Notes under the pieces: model-generated
Databases searched by the model: none
Told to the model about the DNA's origin: nothing
What the model saw: only the letters and a program-made list of their open reading frames with translations
Assembly: GCF_010093535.1 (NCBI RefSeq)
Contig: NW_022985163.1
Location: 919,120 to 983,119, forward strand
Direction of reading: 5' to 3'
Length of the DNA: 64,000 bases
DNA from: Lindgomyces ingoldianus
Lineage: Eukaryota; Ascomycota; Dothideomycetes; Pleosporales; Lindgomycetaceae
Shown here: positions 24,238-35,590 of the stretch, piece after piece
How positions within the stretch are numbered: the stretch's first letter is position 1
How the letters are laid out: each line of letters opens with the position of its first letter
Translations under genes and position numbers: made by a program

Positions 24238-25071
24238 CTATTGAGGAGAATGCTCGCGTCGGCTGCGCTCATCCAACCGATCCTTAGAAGTTGAAAATAT
24301 TCCCCCACAAGACTCTCCTAGGTAGCAAAGCTTTTCTGTGCATCTAATTAAGTCGTTTGATGTTTTGTGAGAGTTTTTGATATGCTTTCTTAGTTTCTCG
24401 CGTCGCCTGATACCTTTCGGAGGCAGTCCATTCAGCTCACAAGTTCCGCATCTATACCCCAGTCCAGTTTCACTATGCTGTTTCTCGTGTTCAACTTTGT
24501 CCTTTCGGCGAGGCAAACAAACATCTTTGCAGCCCTCATGAGGAAATCGGCGTTGTTCGCTCATGTGTCGATTAAGTTCGTATTGGCGTCCAAATGTTCT
24601 CTTGTGACACGGTTCAGGGCATGTGAATGGTTCAGGAGCCGTAAGTATAGGGGAGGCCGCTAGGAAAATTGGCTGCGGGTTTGAACTCGCATCACGGCCG
24701 GAATGAGACTTCAAATCTGGAATATGTTGCGCTGGAGAGTCTGGTGTAGTATCGTACACCGGACTTGGAGAAGAGCCATCTAGGAACTGAAGAAGTTGAG
24801 TAGGTAACCATCGGGGATCTATTATGGAGCGTACAGAATCTCTACTTTCGAAATCATTATAACTTGTGTTGGTAGAGGACGCACTTGCGGATGAGATTTC
24901 CTCAGATGCCGGGGATGTTTCTTGATGGTAATCTACGCTCTGAAGACTCGACTACGAAGCGTCGAAATTGGGGTTGATGGGGCCTGGATCAAAATCCCCA
25001 TGTGGTATTGGAGAGGAAGCGAAATGCGAGTATGGGTCTATGTCTGCGGGATTGAAGTAGACGTCCTCCAT
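24238..25071 (-). pseudogene. C2H2-type zinc-finger protein with internal TAG
   Basis: A fungal zinc-finger regulator read on the minus strand. From ATG 25071 (MEDVYFNPADIDPYSHF) one frame of 278 codons runs to 24238, interrupted only by TAG at 24954-24952 (codon 40), between FDAS and SSLQSVDYH. CAG to TAG (Gln to stop) is the simplest reading and is a C-to-T change. The disordered N-terminal half is followed by finger-like sequence: FTCPEPCHKRTFGRQYELNRH, then HEGCKDVCLPRRKDKVEHEKQH, then YRCGTCELNG with HIKNSH, and RCTEKLCYLGESCGG, i.e. several Cys/His pairs with unusual spacing shared by a group of ascomycete C2H2 proteins. Initiation downstream of the stop could still give the finger domain, so residual function is possible; a sequencing error is the main alternative. 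Confidence 0.68.
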
Positions 25072-26903
25072 GTTAAAGTCCGAGAGGGTTCTTATACTCG
25101 TCGGTGGGCCGAGACTTCGTTGGGTTAGCTGAATAATATGCCAAAGGGCGATATCGTCTAGAAGACAGGATGAAGCCCATTGTTGAACGTATTTAACGTT
25201 CGTAATGTGGTAAACTTGACGCTAGGCATGCAGAGGCCAACTTATATGGAGTCTGCTACTCAGCCATTCAGACCAGAGGCATCGGCGTGAGGAGGGCAAA
25301 TGTTCCAAGATCAACTCAGCATAGACGGAAAGGGAGAATGGAAGGAGAAACACGTAGCGTCAGACGTTGCAAAGGCTGACGAAGATGACCCGTGGACGGT
25401 AACTGCAAGGCTCAGGGACTAAACTTGCCCAAGATATGTAAGGGAATGAGGGAGGGTGAAGGATGGTGAGGCTGTGGAAAGTTTTCGACGGTAAAAACCA
25501 ATGTGAAGCTCACCAAACCGGAGAAAGACAACTGACTCCACTTCAAGGGGAGCCTCGCCGGCAACGAGGCTGCGGGTACATCCAAAAACACAGTCAGTGC
25601 CTCCGATGATATCAATCCTAGATCGGTAACGCGGGGGCTGCAATGATCACTGGTTTGCAGACGCCCCCAATTTCCCCTTGACGAACCATGTTTTGCCCCA
25701 CCAATGATACGCATAATTACAGCATGGCTTCGCTCACCTTCGCAGCTTGAAAGTTACCGAATAGCGGGGGCGCAGGCCAGCTCCTGTCGTCGCATCTGCC
25801 CTCGGAGGTAGGCTTTCGCCCTTTACTAGTCGTTGCTGCCCTAAGCCCATCCCGAGTCTATAAGCCCCCTCTGTGTCTTCGGCTACCTGGGCATCTGTAA
25901 GGGACTCCGTGTCGAGGACTGAAAGAAACGCTGTATTACAGAATTACTAGAGTAGAGAGTTAGTAGGTACAGGTACGGGAGTCTGAAGCGGAATGGGAGC
26001 GTGCTAAGCCCGCACGGGTCTGCCCCCCCCGGTAGGAGGTGAATTGTGGAGAGCCTTCTACTAATCCTTCCTAATATCAGGTGGGGCCTTGCTGAATAGT
26101 AAGAAGGTGTTGTTTGGTTGCTTCTGATTTAGAGTGAATGTAAATTTAGTACTGGTTGTAAATAGATTTTAAGATAATTAAGAGTATTTGGTTTGTATAT
26201 TCCCCATCAGGTGGTAGGATCTGTTTAAGAATTGATTCACCTCTATGTACAAGAGTCTTGTTCGACAGGCTTTTGTTGTTGGCGATGCTCAACGAGGTTG
26301 TAGCGAGGCGGGAGGGATCAACCCGACCTCCACTTGTCGGGAGCTTCGTTTCCGGATGGATCCCAAATCAGGACACTGGCTAGGTGCTTGGAGTGGTCCG
26401 CAGCCAGGCCAATCTAAATCTTAAACTCAATTAAAATGCGAAGCCATAGCGAGATAACAAGTAGGTAAGACCTCGCTGCTTGCAAGACATTTAGAAGACA
26501 TTACAGGTCCTGTATCTAAGGAAGTTGACCCATGAACATCAATTACAGAAAGGCGTCACGTCCAACCGTACACCATCGAAGACATCGAACATGATACGCG
26601 TAGAATTCATCTGTCAAAACCCCATGGGAAAATATAGAAGGCTAATAAGACGCAACCCTTTGTCTTGAATCACTATAGTCATATTCCGCGTGTGGTGACA
26701 ACATACCATAAATTATCAGACACCATCATGACATTGCTATCAACTATTCATTGACACTAAGGGTATCAGGGTATCATTCATTCCAGGGGCCAGAGAAACT
26801 AGCATCATTGATGAAAATCTCCAAGTCAAGCAACTCCCCTCCCTCTTCCAGAAATAACCTTAGGGGGTAAATATCCTTCCAAAGCAAATCGTTGTCACCT
26901 GCT
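25072..26903. other. Intergenic, includes a C8 run
   Basis: No supported gene. A minus-strand frame at 25412-25714 lacks motifs. A homopolymer of eight C occurs near 26.03 kb within a short GC-rich patch, followed by an AT-rich, TAAAT-type stretch around 26.1-26.2 kb that may mark an old insertion or polyadenylation region. Confidence 0.45.
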
Positions 26904-29711
26904 CTATTGAAAGCTCAACTCATCCTCACTCTCACCCCCAATTTGCATGGTTTGTGGAACCCACCAATCCTGCCTCGGCTTCTTCTTCCTCTCTATCCGC
27001 TCGGCCCACTTGTGATTCCTCTTCTTCGACGTATTTGCAAGCTCGTCAACGTCGTCGAGATTGATGCTGCTATCACTATCGTCGGCGACGGTAATACTGT
27101 TGTTGCCCTTGTTCTCGCGCTGTTGATATTCGTTCTGAACTGATGCTGGAGCTGGTGTGACACGCTTTTTATGGACAGTTGTGCGTGCGAGCAGCTTTGT
27201 GTGGTGGGATCGTCGCGGCTGAGAGACAAAGGTTGATGTATTTTGGAGGTCGGACGACTCGGGGGTGAGGACGCCGAGTTGCTTCAGCGTACGTTGCGAT
27301 CCTCGCCGTTGCAAAGTGGACAGGGTGTGGAGGGTAGAAGAGCCGGAAGATAAGCGTAGTCGCTTCGATGGCGACGAAGTTGCGTGTCTCGGTACGATCA
27401 TAACTGCGAGGAGTCGTTTACGCTGGAATTTTACTGGCTCAGGGTATATGAGCTGCATGATAGGAGAGAGATGCGGTGATGTATCGCCGTCAAGTGTTTT
27501 GCCATGATCGAGGAGAGATCCGTCGTGTAGTTGACGCTCTAACGCTTTGTCATCCGTCGGACAACTTACACCATCGCCCTCGGACTCATTATCCGAAGGC
27601 GTGAGTGTTGGTAATAGTTCGAGAGGGTACATCGGGCTCTTTGCCACTGGCTGAGCCGCTTGCCTTGCGAACGGCGTGCAAGCCACCCACTCGCCAATGC
27701 CTTCTTCCCAATGAAACCCGGCTCGAGAGGACGGTGAATGATTCGAGGGGTTTGACGAGTTTAGCATAACACGACCCTTCCTGGTTAGCGATGTCTCGAC
27801 CCGGCGAACATAAGCTATGTGTTGTGGATCACCAGTGCTGTGAGCAAACTCCAGTGCAGAATCCAGCGCCAGCCGTTGCAAACTCCATGACTTGTGTGGA
27901 GACTGAAGACTCTTCTTGGACAACATGCCATCGACTAATCGTTGGAGTTCATCAAATCCGTCGTGCTTCCGAGGTCTGCCTGAGCACCGGGCTATCGATG
28001 ATATGAATGTCGGGAGTGTCTCGAGAATGGGATACACGTTGATATCGTCCAATGAGTACTGTGAGACCAGCCAGTGGAAACTCCTGACAAGCATTGAATG
28101 ATTTATAGGTGTCATGCCTGGCTGAGATAGAGATCCTTCTAGATGTATTAAAAATGGCGCAGCAAGCGACCACAGAGCCCGTTTAGCATAAGCCCGCAAA
28201 CGATCCTCGTCCGGTGAACGTCGCTCTAGTTCGTCCATGATGCTTTTTCTCTTTAACAAGCCAACAGCAAGGGAATCTAGCACCCAGGTGACTTCGTGAA
28301 CAGCAATTTCCTCGACTTTTTGCCTTTCAGCACGGCGCGCAAGTGTGATCCCAGCCAACAGTGTAAAGAGGCTTGAGAAAGTCGTATCCAGTGCTTCTCG
28401 AAGGGCACTGCTAGAGGACACCTTTGCTGATTTGCACAACGTACCAATGCCTTCGAAATCTAATACACTGTCATCTGGAAGGCCCACACCAATACAGACC
28501 GCAGTCTCAAGAAGATGGAAGGCATTGGCATAAGTCCGGTGGTCTCCATCAGACAAGATGGACACAATCCTGCTCCAGATTGGCCCCATTCGTACGGTAG
28601 CGAGCCACTCAACAGGAAGAAGCTCTTGAGAGACCATGTACTCTAGCTGATCGTAGAGGAATTGGTGTCGCTGCGTCATGGCGACGAATTTGTTGACAAT
28701 GTTCATATAGACGGATGTCTGTCGACCGAAGAGATCAGACTGAACATTGACCGGAATTGGTAATGGTTTCAAGAAGGGTAAAAAGGTCCACATGAATTTC
28801 TCAATCTCGTCCCATGCCGAGACTTTCATGCAAAGCGACACAACAGCCTCTAACATCTCTAGGCCGAGAAGTTGATCCTCAAATGCATCGCACATGAGTG
28901 CAGTACCATGAGCTCGAACTATCTGCCGAAGGTGTCGCCAGCCTTGCCCAGTATGGGTTCCGAATTGTTCCTCGAGCCAGGTATACACTTCGGCCGAGAC
29001 ATCTCGTTCTTCATTCTCGCCAGCTTCCTCCTCCTCGAGCTGTACAAAATGTACTTCTAGGGCGATATATTTCGGCATTTCTTGGAGGCAGGTAGCCATG
29101 AGGGACCTTGTTCCTTTCCTCGTTTTCCTCTCGTCCACTTTGGTGGCCTCTAGCAGGTTTGCATATGCATCAAACAAGCCATTAACCAGCTTCCATATCG
29201 TAGGTGTCATCTGGGCCTTGAGAAGCTGTAGCTGCTCCACCTTTGCGATAAGCGGTCCCCTCTTTTTGGTGGCATTTTTCAGCGGCGAACCATGCACGTA
29301 AGGACTGTCTTGGAGTCTTTGCCTCGTCCTAGCAATGAACGGAGTGGCCAGCGCAATCTCGCCAGGTCGCCTGAAAATAGCATTCTCCGAGGCTGTTTGT
29401 TGTACTGAAATCGGCTTCTTCGAACCCCTTCGGCGGTACGTCTTTTTGCTTGCGCCCCCTGAATTTGCGCCCGGCGCCCAGTCGGGGTCCATTGTCTTGT
29501 CGAAGCCTCGGAGTTTTGCGCGCTTGCCCTGGGACGAGTTAGGCTTGCTCGGAGGAGTTTGGGATAGGGCATTGGATGCATTGGGCGCTTCTCCAAGTGC
29601 CTGTCGCCGCCTGTCGAGTTCTTTGCGCAGGGTGGTGAGGCGGGAGGAGATGGGACGAAGAAGTCGATTGCAGCGGGAAGTGGTCCATGGTAGATTTTCG
29701 TCTGTAGACAT
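26904..29711 (-). CDS. Large conserved-looking fungal protein of unknown function, probably nuclear
   Basis: Single exon of 935 residues from ATG 29711 (MSTDENLPWTTSRCNRLLRP). I recognise no named domain. The N-terminal ~190 residues are basic and disordered with nuclear-localisation-like clusters (KRAKLRGFDK, KKTYRRRGSKK). Residues ~190-640 are predicted mainly helical with alternating hydrophobic segments (TPTIWKLVNGLFDAYANLLE, LLGLEMLEAVVSLCMKVSAW, FMWTFLPFLKPLPIPV, TYANAFHLLETAVCIGV), as in HEAT/ARM-like scaffolds. The C-terminal quarter is Ser/Thr/Pro rich and ends with another basic patch (ERIERKKKPRQDWWVP) and an acidic tail. Uninterrupted length and even codon use make coding very likely. 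A chromatin or DNA-repair scaffold would fit, but that is only a guess from shape. Confidence 0.85.
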   Translation of the reverse strand: MSTDENLPWTTSRCNRLLRPISSRLTTLRKELDRRRQALGEAPNASNALSQTPPSKPNSSQGKRAKLRGFDKTMDPDWAPGANSGGASKKTYRRRGSKKPISVQQTASENAIFRRPGEIALATPFIARTRQRLQDSPYVHGSPLKNATKKRGPLIAKVEQLQLLKAQMTPTIWKLVNGLFDAYANLLEATKVDERKTRKGTRSLMATCLQEMPKYIALEVHFVQLEEEEAGENEERDVSAEVYTWLEEQFGTHTGQGWRHLRQIVRAHGTALMCDAFEDQLLGLEMLEAVVSLCMKVSAWDEIEKFMWTFLPFLKPLPIPVNVQSDLFGRQTSVYMNIVNKFVAMTQRHQFLYDQLEYMVSQELLPVEWLATVRMGPIWSRIVSILSDGDHRTYANAFHLLETAVCIGVGLPDDSVLDFEGIGTLCKSAKVSSSSALREALDTTFSSLFTLLAGITLARRAERQKVEEIAVHEVTWVLDSLAVGLLKRKSIMDELERRSPDEDRLRAYAKRALWSLAAPFLIHLEGSLSQPGMTPINHSMLVRSFHWLVSQYSLDDINVYPILETLPTFISSIARCSGRPRKHDGFDELQRLVDGMLSKKSLQSPHKSWSLQRLALDSALEFAHSTGDPQHIAYVRRVETSLTRKGRVMLNSSNPSNHSPSSRAGFHWEEGIGEWVACTPFARQAAQPVAKSPMYPLELLPTLTPSDNESEGDGVSCPTDDKALERQLHDGSLLDHGKTLDGDTSPHLSPIMQLIYPEPVKFQRKRLLAVMIVPRHATSSPSKRLRLSSGSSTLHTLSTLQRRGSQRTLKQLGVLTPESSDLQNTSTFVSQPRRSHHTKLLARTTVHKKRVTPAPASVQNEYQQRENKGNNSITVADDSDSSINLDDVDELANTSKKRNHKWAERIERKKKPRQDWWVPQTMQIGGESEDELSFQ

Positions 29712-32700
29712 ATCCAAAATTAAGTATACTCAACAATGAAGACTAATTGATGGGGTGTGTCTCTCCAAGAAGAATCAAAAAGGCATGTCGAAACTGTGGG
29801 AATGGCGTAGTCCACGGTGTGTTGACAAACAAGCTTGGACGTCGGCGAGTCGGCGAGCTTCGCGCGGAACTAACCCCATGTCGGAATAATACCACCCCTC
29901 TAGATCACGTGAACTGTCAGTTTGGGCACTCTTCGATAAGCCTTCGAGAAGCTCCTAGAAATGTATCTGCGGTGGGCAAATGTAAATGAGGTTAAGCCTG
30001 CAAAGTAATTAATGAACACGAATAAGTATCTTAAAACGAATGAAGATAATCGTTGGGAAAAGTTCAACTGATAATCACTGATAATCACCTTATCAGATAA
30101 AATGCGGTTGCAAGCAGTCGAACTACGCATTTTCCTCGCCATGGTGTTTACGCTGCGCAAATCCCATCGCAGTGCGTAGGGGATGACGTGGGAATAGACT
30201 TTGCGACTTGCCAGCGAGTAGCAATTCATTCCGCTGATATCTTGCAGCCTCCATTGTTGCTCGCCAGCAAGGAGGATGATCATAACCTGTTGATGGCTGC
30301 ATGTGGCTCAGATTAGCAATGCGCCACTTCTGATTCGCGAGCGCCTCATGCGGAAACTATCATTGAAACGGGAAAAATACGGCAAGGAAATTTGAGCTTC
30401 GCAGTCAATTTCGACCTCGCAATCTGCTGCGTGCGTATCGCTGCCGCCCCATCGCCAAATTCCCCCCTACTCCCGTTCTTTATCAGTGACTCCTTTTAAT
30501 TCAGAATTGGAGGACGTTGTCGAATCCAGCAGGTAGGTGTCAGACTAGAAGGATTGCTGGGCAAGTTGCGCGCCTTATCAACCCAGCCGCTTGCACAGGG
30601 AGTTTGAGAAACCAGTTCCTAGGCATTGGGAGGTGATGTTGGTCACCTTCCTTCACGCAGGGATGTATGGCCTGTGATATTCCCCCGGCGTGTTTATTTG
30701 TCGGCGAGTTTTGTGGGGGCTCTTGCCTTTCTGGTGGTGAGATGTTCCTCAGTGCATGAAACAAATTCGCCAACACCCTGTCAGCCATTGCACGATCCAC
30801 AGAGCAGCACCGGTCGTCTTACTTTTTACCCTGCTATACTGTAAATGGTAGTTGGTAATGCCCTCATAAGTAGAGTGATCCGCGGCTTCAGATGAGAGGC
30901 ATCGTGCAGTTCTGAATTCGGTTAGAAATGCGTTGCTCTGATGACACGAATACGCATCACGTGTGGCCAAGGAGGCATGACAGGTCAGGGTCCGGGGTGA
31001 GGTAGCACCGTTCCAGCAACGAGGATAAATTTGACCCCAGATTCGATGGTTAAGCTCATCTTGAGCTGCAGTGCAAGGTCGTTAAGATGCAGATGCGGGT
31101 GCGCAAGGCTAATTAAATCTCGCCAAAGTCCTGGACTTGGGGAGATGGGGAAATTTGAGAAATCTTTTTACGAGTCGTACGACGGCGAGATAGTGCGGAA
31201 AAGAGACAAGAAAATATTAAATGCGAGGCGCAAAGCTCGCTGCAGCATTACAATACTCGGTGCCTACCTATAGCAACGAAAACAGTAAGCTCGGGCGCTT
31301 TCAGGATCGAATGATCCAGAAGTTACCTAGTTATGCAGTAAGTCTCCTGGTTTGACCCTTAGGTCACTAAGGCAAAAAATTTGCCCAACAAAGCGAGAGC
31401 GGAGGGGAATTAACACCAATAGGAGGTACGAGTCACCACCAACCAAGGAGTGGCATAGAAGGAGCATTCGTGGACAAACACCGCGAGGATGACGAGGTGG
31501 TGCAAGCGACGTAAGTATCGCCCTGCCTCCAGATTCATACGTATGCAATCCAAAGTTGCCTGAGTTCATGATGTGAAAGCAGGTTTCTTGGAAACAGGAA
31601 ATGCATCCAAGACTTCACTACGACTTCCAAATGGGTCTGGTGGTGACGAAGGTGAATGATGTTTTCATGCTTTCAACTTCTGTCGCACTAGCGACCTCGT
31701 TCCATATGCCTCTGCATCGCTAGCTTTGCTTGTCAATCCACCTTTTGTTTCTCTGACGACAGACTGCTTGGCTGTCAGCCGACAGACAAAATATCCCAAA
31801 CGGGACTTGTTTGTCGTACAACACTCTGGGGCGTGGGCGCACATCGGTGAGTGTGGCAGCGCGCGCCAGCGACTGTAGGCTAGGCCGTTCCACGACATCC
31901 AGAGACTGGGACGCCGGGTAAACAGAGCAGCACAGGAGATAGACGAGAGAAGCTTTTGCGCATGAAAAGGAAGGGAATTCGTGACGACTAAACGGTGGCT
32001 TGGTACACGTGGAAAGCTTCACTGCATGACGCGGATCGGCAGAAGGCGTCTCTGCCCGTTTCAAGTCCATGCTCAGGGCCAAGGCGTCGTCTCGACCTGA
32101 CTCGATGGATGGGGGACTCAGATAGCCGATGGATACACATCGGGGCTATGGCAGTAGTTGATGTGAGGTTTGAATCATGGCTTGAAGATAGGGGAGACCG
32201 CAGATAAGTCGGAACGGCGCCGACTGCACCTCGGGCCGTACAGGCTGCAATCACCTGTGTTGCCCGTCGGCCCCGGGGGTGCACTGCAGATTGATTGAAG
32301 CGGAATTGCGAAGGCATGGGCATGGCAGACTCTTGCTGCGAGGGGGGAATGGGTCCACAAGTGGTGTTGAGGGGCCGTTCGATAATGGGAGGCTATCGGG
32401 CGCGAGTCGCAGAAAAAGTGGACGGCAATGGCTGTTGTTTTACCTATGGAGCACCTGTGGAGCACCTGTAGCGGGCAAACAGGCACTTCGAAAAGCTATC
32501 GTTGCCACAATATGACGCGTTCAATGGAAATTTACTGGCGGTGATGAAGGAGGCACCTCGGAGTTTTTGAAACGCCGCTGGCTGCCGTGGCGAAAGCCCA
32601 GTAGAGGACGCCCAGTGGCTGCGGTTCGAGCGTTTCAGAGAGTCCGTGAGCGCCCGCGAGCCCCAATGGCAGCCTGTAAAAGCACAGCGGAAGGGCTGCT

Positions 32701-33533
32701 TGGATCCTTGTGGGGACTGCCTTGGGCCGCCAATTTGACGCCAACGCCTCCCGCAAATGGCAGGGCACTGGCAGGGCATCGGCGGCACATTTGCAGGGCA
32801 ATGCAGTGTTGAAGGCCTGCGACAATCAAACTACCACGACTCCCTTCCACAACCCACTTTCTCTCTCTTCTTATCCACAACGCCTCTCTTCTTATCCACA
32901 ACGCCTCTCCTCGCCCAAGTCGCTCTTTTGCCGCCTATATTCCCTTCGTGTTGCTCCTGCTCCCCATCGAGCCTCGTTCGCCCGGCTACTCAATTCAATT
33001 CTAACCCCTGTGGAGGACTTCCCTGGACGGCCTATCGTTGCATCCCTTTTTTTCCTGCCTTTTTGTCCCCCGGGTCACCTGCGCAGCGCCTGTGGCCTTC
33101 CCCTTGCGTACTGTCCAGATTAAACTCGCCGAGTCTGTCCTACCTCAGCTGGCCGGATCCATTGCATACCCTCCTTGTATTCCATATCTCAACCCCCGTC
33201 ACCCCAGCGTTCCGATTTGCCAAAGTGGGCGTGGTCACAACACATCGAACTTCACCCGCTAACACGCCCTGGTCCCCCGCGCCCACCCTGCTGCTCATCT
33301 CAAATTCGCTAGTTGGCGGCAGGCCCCGTTCCTAGATCTGTCTTTTGCTGGTCAAGGCAGATACTGCTCTCGACATATTTGTCAAGCCCACGCCTGCTAG
33401 TGCACAAGCACTTACCCTTGGTCCATAAAGAGCATCTTGCCGGCCACCTTTCTGTGTAGACCACGTCTAGTCTTCTCTCTGGGCTATGCTTACTAACAGT
33501 CTTCGTTGTACCTGTTTTCTCTCTGCCGTCACC
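29712..33533. other. Long intergenic region and ferric reductase upstream sequence
   Basis: About 3.8 kb without a supported gene. GC-rich sequence at 31.7-32.9 kb opens overlapping frames on both strands by composition. The last ~650 bp before 33534 are pyrimidine rich (CTCTCTTC, CCTTTTTT), typical of a 5' leader. An upstream in-frame ATG at 33486 could extend the following protein by 16 residues. Confidence 0.5.
32863..32904 (+). repeat. Two perfect 21-bp tandem copies in a leader region
   Basis: The unit CTCTCTTCTTATCCACAACG plus C occurs at 32863-32883 and 32884-32904 without mismatch, with a partial third start. It sits in the pyrimidine-rich region upstream of the ferric-reductase-like gene. 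Confidence 0.85.
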
Positions 33534-35590
33534 ATGGCAGCTGCCCAAGCCAATGCCAATGCTGGAGGAGGTGGAGCTGGTGCTAAAAGTGGCGGAGGAG
33601 GAGGCCATGCCGAAGGTCCAACCTCAGCCGATTTTGAAAACATCGACGTCGAGCACTTTCTTGGCTATATCTGGGTAGCCTTCGTGTCCGTCTTCATCAT
33701 ATACCAAATCGCCTTCCACTTCGTCCGTTACGTTCGAACAGTAGCCTGCCTCAACAACGACACCCAGAAGTACTTCGCTGCTCCTCATGTTCTTTTCGCC
33801 CGTTTCAAGAAGCATCTACTGGATGCTCCGCTTTTCCGGACCCGACATCACCGCGAATTCAAGTTATCAACCGCTATCAACATTGGCACGTTACCCAGCC
33901 GTCTGCAGACTCTTCTTCTCGTTGGGTACTTCAGTACCAATGTGGGTTTCTGTGTCTGGAGCATTGATTGGAATGGCCAGTATTCTGCAGTTGCCGGCGA
34001 GTTCCGCAACCGTACCGGTGTCATGGCTGTCGTCAACATGATTCCATTGTTCTTGCTCGCTGGACGAAACAATCCATTCATAACATTTTGCGGCATCTCC
34101 TTCGATACGATGAATCTGATCCACCGTTGGTTTGGCCGCATTGTGGTTCTCGAATCTGTTGCTCATACCGCTGCATATTTTGCCAGCAAGGTGCATACCA
34201 GTAAGGCACTTCAAAAACATAGTATATATATTATGAGACTAACAAACACTCAGAGGGTTGGCCTGCTCTTCAAGCATCCATTACAGGATCTGAATTCATC
34301 ATGACTGGCTTTATTGTGAGTTCTCGAGTCAAGGAAGAAGGCATGCGAACAGAGCTAACAAATCTAATCCAGGGCACCGTGTGCTTCGTGTTTCTTCTTA
34401 TCCAATCGCCTTCTGCTGTCCGCCATGCGTGGTACGAAACTTTCTTGCACTTCCACTTTATTGCGGCGGCCACTGCAGTGGGTGCTGTGTGGGTTCATCT
34501 CAAGCAACGACCCCAGCAATACTTGCTCTACGGAGTAGTCGCCTTATGGGCCTTTGAAGTAGGTTTCGAAGTATTTTAGAAAAAATAAAGTGGATGCTAA
34601 TCGGGCCGCAGCGCACATATCGTCTTGTCCGACTTGTCATCCGAAATATCGGAAGTGGTGGCACTAAGGCTGATGTTGAAGTGCTGCCAGGCGATGCACT
34701 CCGTGTCACAGTTCGCATGGCTCGCCCCTGGAGATTCCGCCCTGGTCAGCATGCATATCTGTACTTGCCAACTGTCGGACTCTGGACCAATCACCCCTTC
34801 TCATTGGCCTGGAGTGAAGAAGAAGAAGATCTCAACATCTCGACCATGGTAGCCGATGAAAAGGGCCTTCCAATGAGTCGCCAAGATATTTTGGAGATGC
34901 ACAAGACCAGCATGTCATTTATTGTTCGCCGCAGGACCGGTTTCACCGAGAAGCTCTATAAGAAGGCTGATCTCTCCGCTGCCGGCAAATTTACGACTAC
35001 GGCATTTGTCGAAGGTCCTTATGGTAAGTGCCGAAGCTTGTTTCCCCGGCTTGCACTTTATTGTTAGATTAAAAATAAGATCCGAGTAGCAACACCACTA
35101 ACCTCATATTGCAGGTGGCGAAAATCTCACTTCCTATGGCACAGTAATGCTCTGGGCTGCCGGTATTGGTATAACCCACCAAGTTCCTCACGTGCGGGAC
35201 CTTGTCGCCAAATACGCCAACGGGACCACTGCCACCCGCCGCCTAACACTCGTCTGGATCATCCAATCTCCGGAACACCTTGAATGGATTCGTTCTTGGA
35301 TGACCCAGATTCTGTCCATGCCTCGCCGTCGTGAAATTCTTAAGATCCTCCTCTTTGTCACTCGACCAAGGAGCACGAAAGAAATCCACTCTCCCAGCTC
35401 TAGCGTCCAAATGTTCCCTGGCAAGCCCAACGTTCAGGCCTTGGTAGACCAGGAGATGCAGGAGGGCGTGGGCGCTGCCTGTGTCAGCGTTTGTGGAACG
35501 GGCTCACTGGCCGATGATCTGCGTCGCGCGGTGCGCAATCGCGAGAGCAAATGGAATGTTGACTTCCGCGAGGAATCTTTCTCGTGGTAA
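33534..35590 (+). CDS. Ferric-reductase-like transmembrane flavocytochrome
   Basis: Membrane enzyme expected to pass electrons from NADPH via FAD and two hemes to extracellular ferric or cupric chelates. Exons 33534-34200, 34254-34315, 34373-34558, 34612-35023 and 35115-35590 (600 residues; introns 53, 57, 53, 91 bp). The N-terminus has a Gly/Ala-rich stretch, then helices starting at FLGYIWVAFVSVFIIYQIAF. Heme-ligand His pairs are in NLIHRWFGRIVVLESVAH and ETFLHFHFIAAATAVGAVWVH. The FAD-binding barrel contains RFRPGQHAYLYLP and HPFSLAW; the nucleotide domain has EGPYGG across the last intron, MLWAAGIGITH, and the terminal CGTGSLADDLRRAV, ending in the usual FSW-type residue. ATG 33534 has the better context (ACCATGG); ATG 33486 would add a short hydrophobic leader. 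No siderophore or multicopper oxidase gene is adjacent. Confidence 0.92.

Noticed and set aside
31988..32901. Dense long frames on both strands at 32.0-32.9 kb
   Set aside because: High GC makes stops rare in all phases; protein composition (Arg, Pro, Gly, Cys, His) is that of chance frames.
33486..33533. Upstream ATG of the ferric reductase as the true start
   Set aside because: The ATG at 33534 has a better context; the upstream one is kept only as an alternative.
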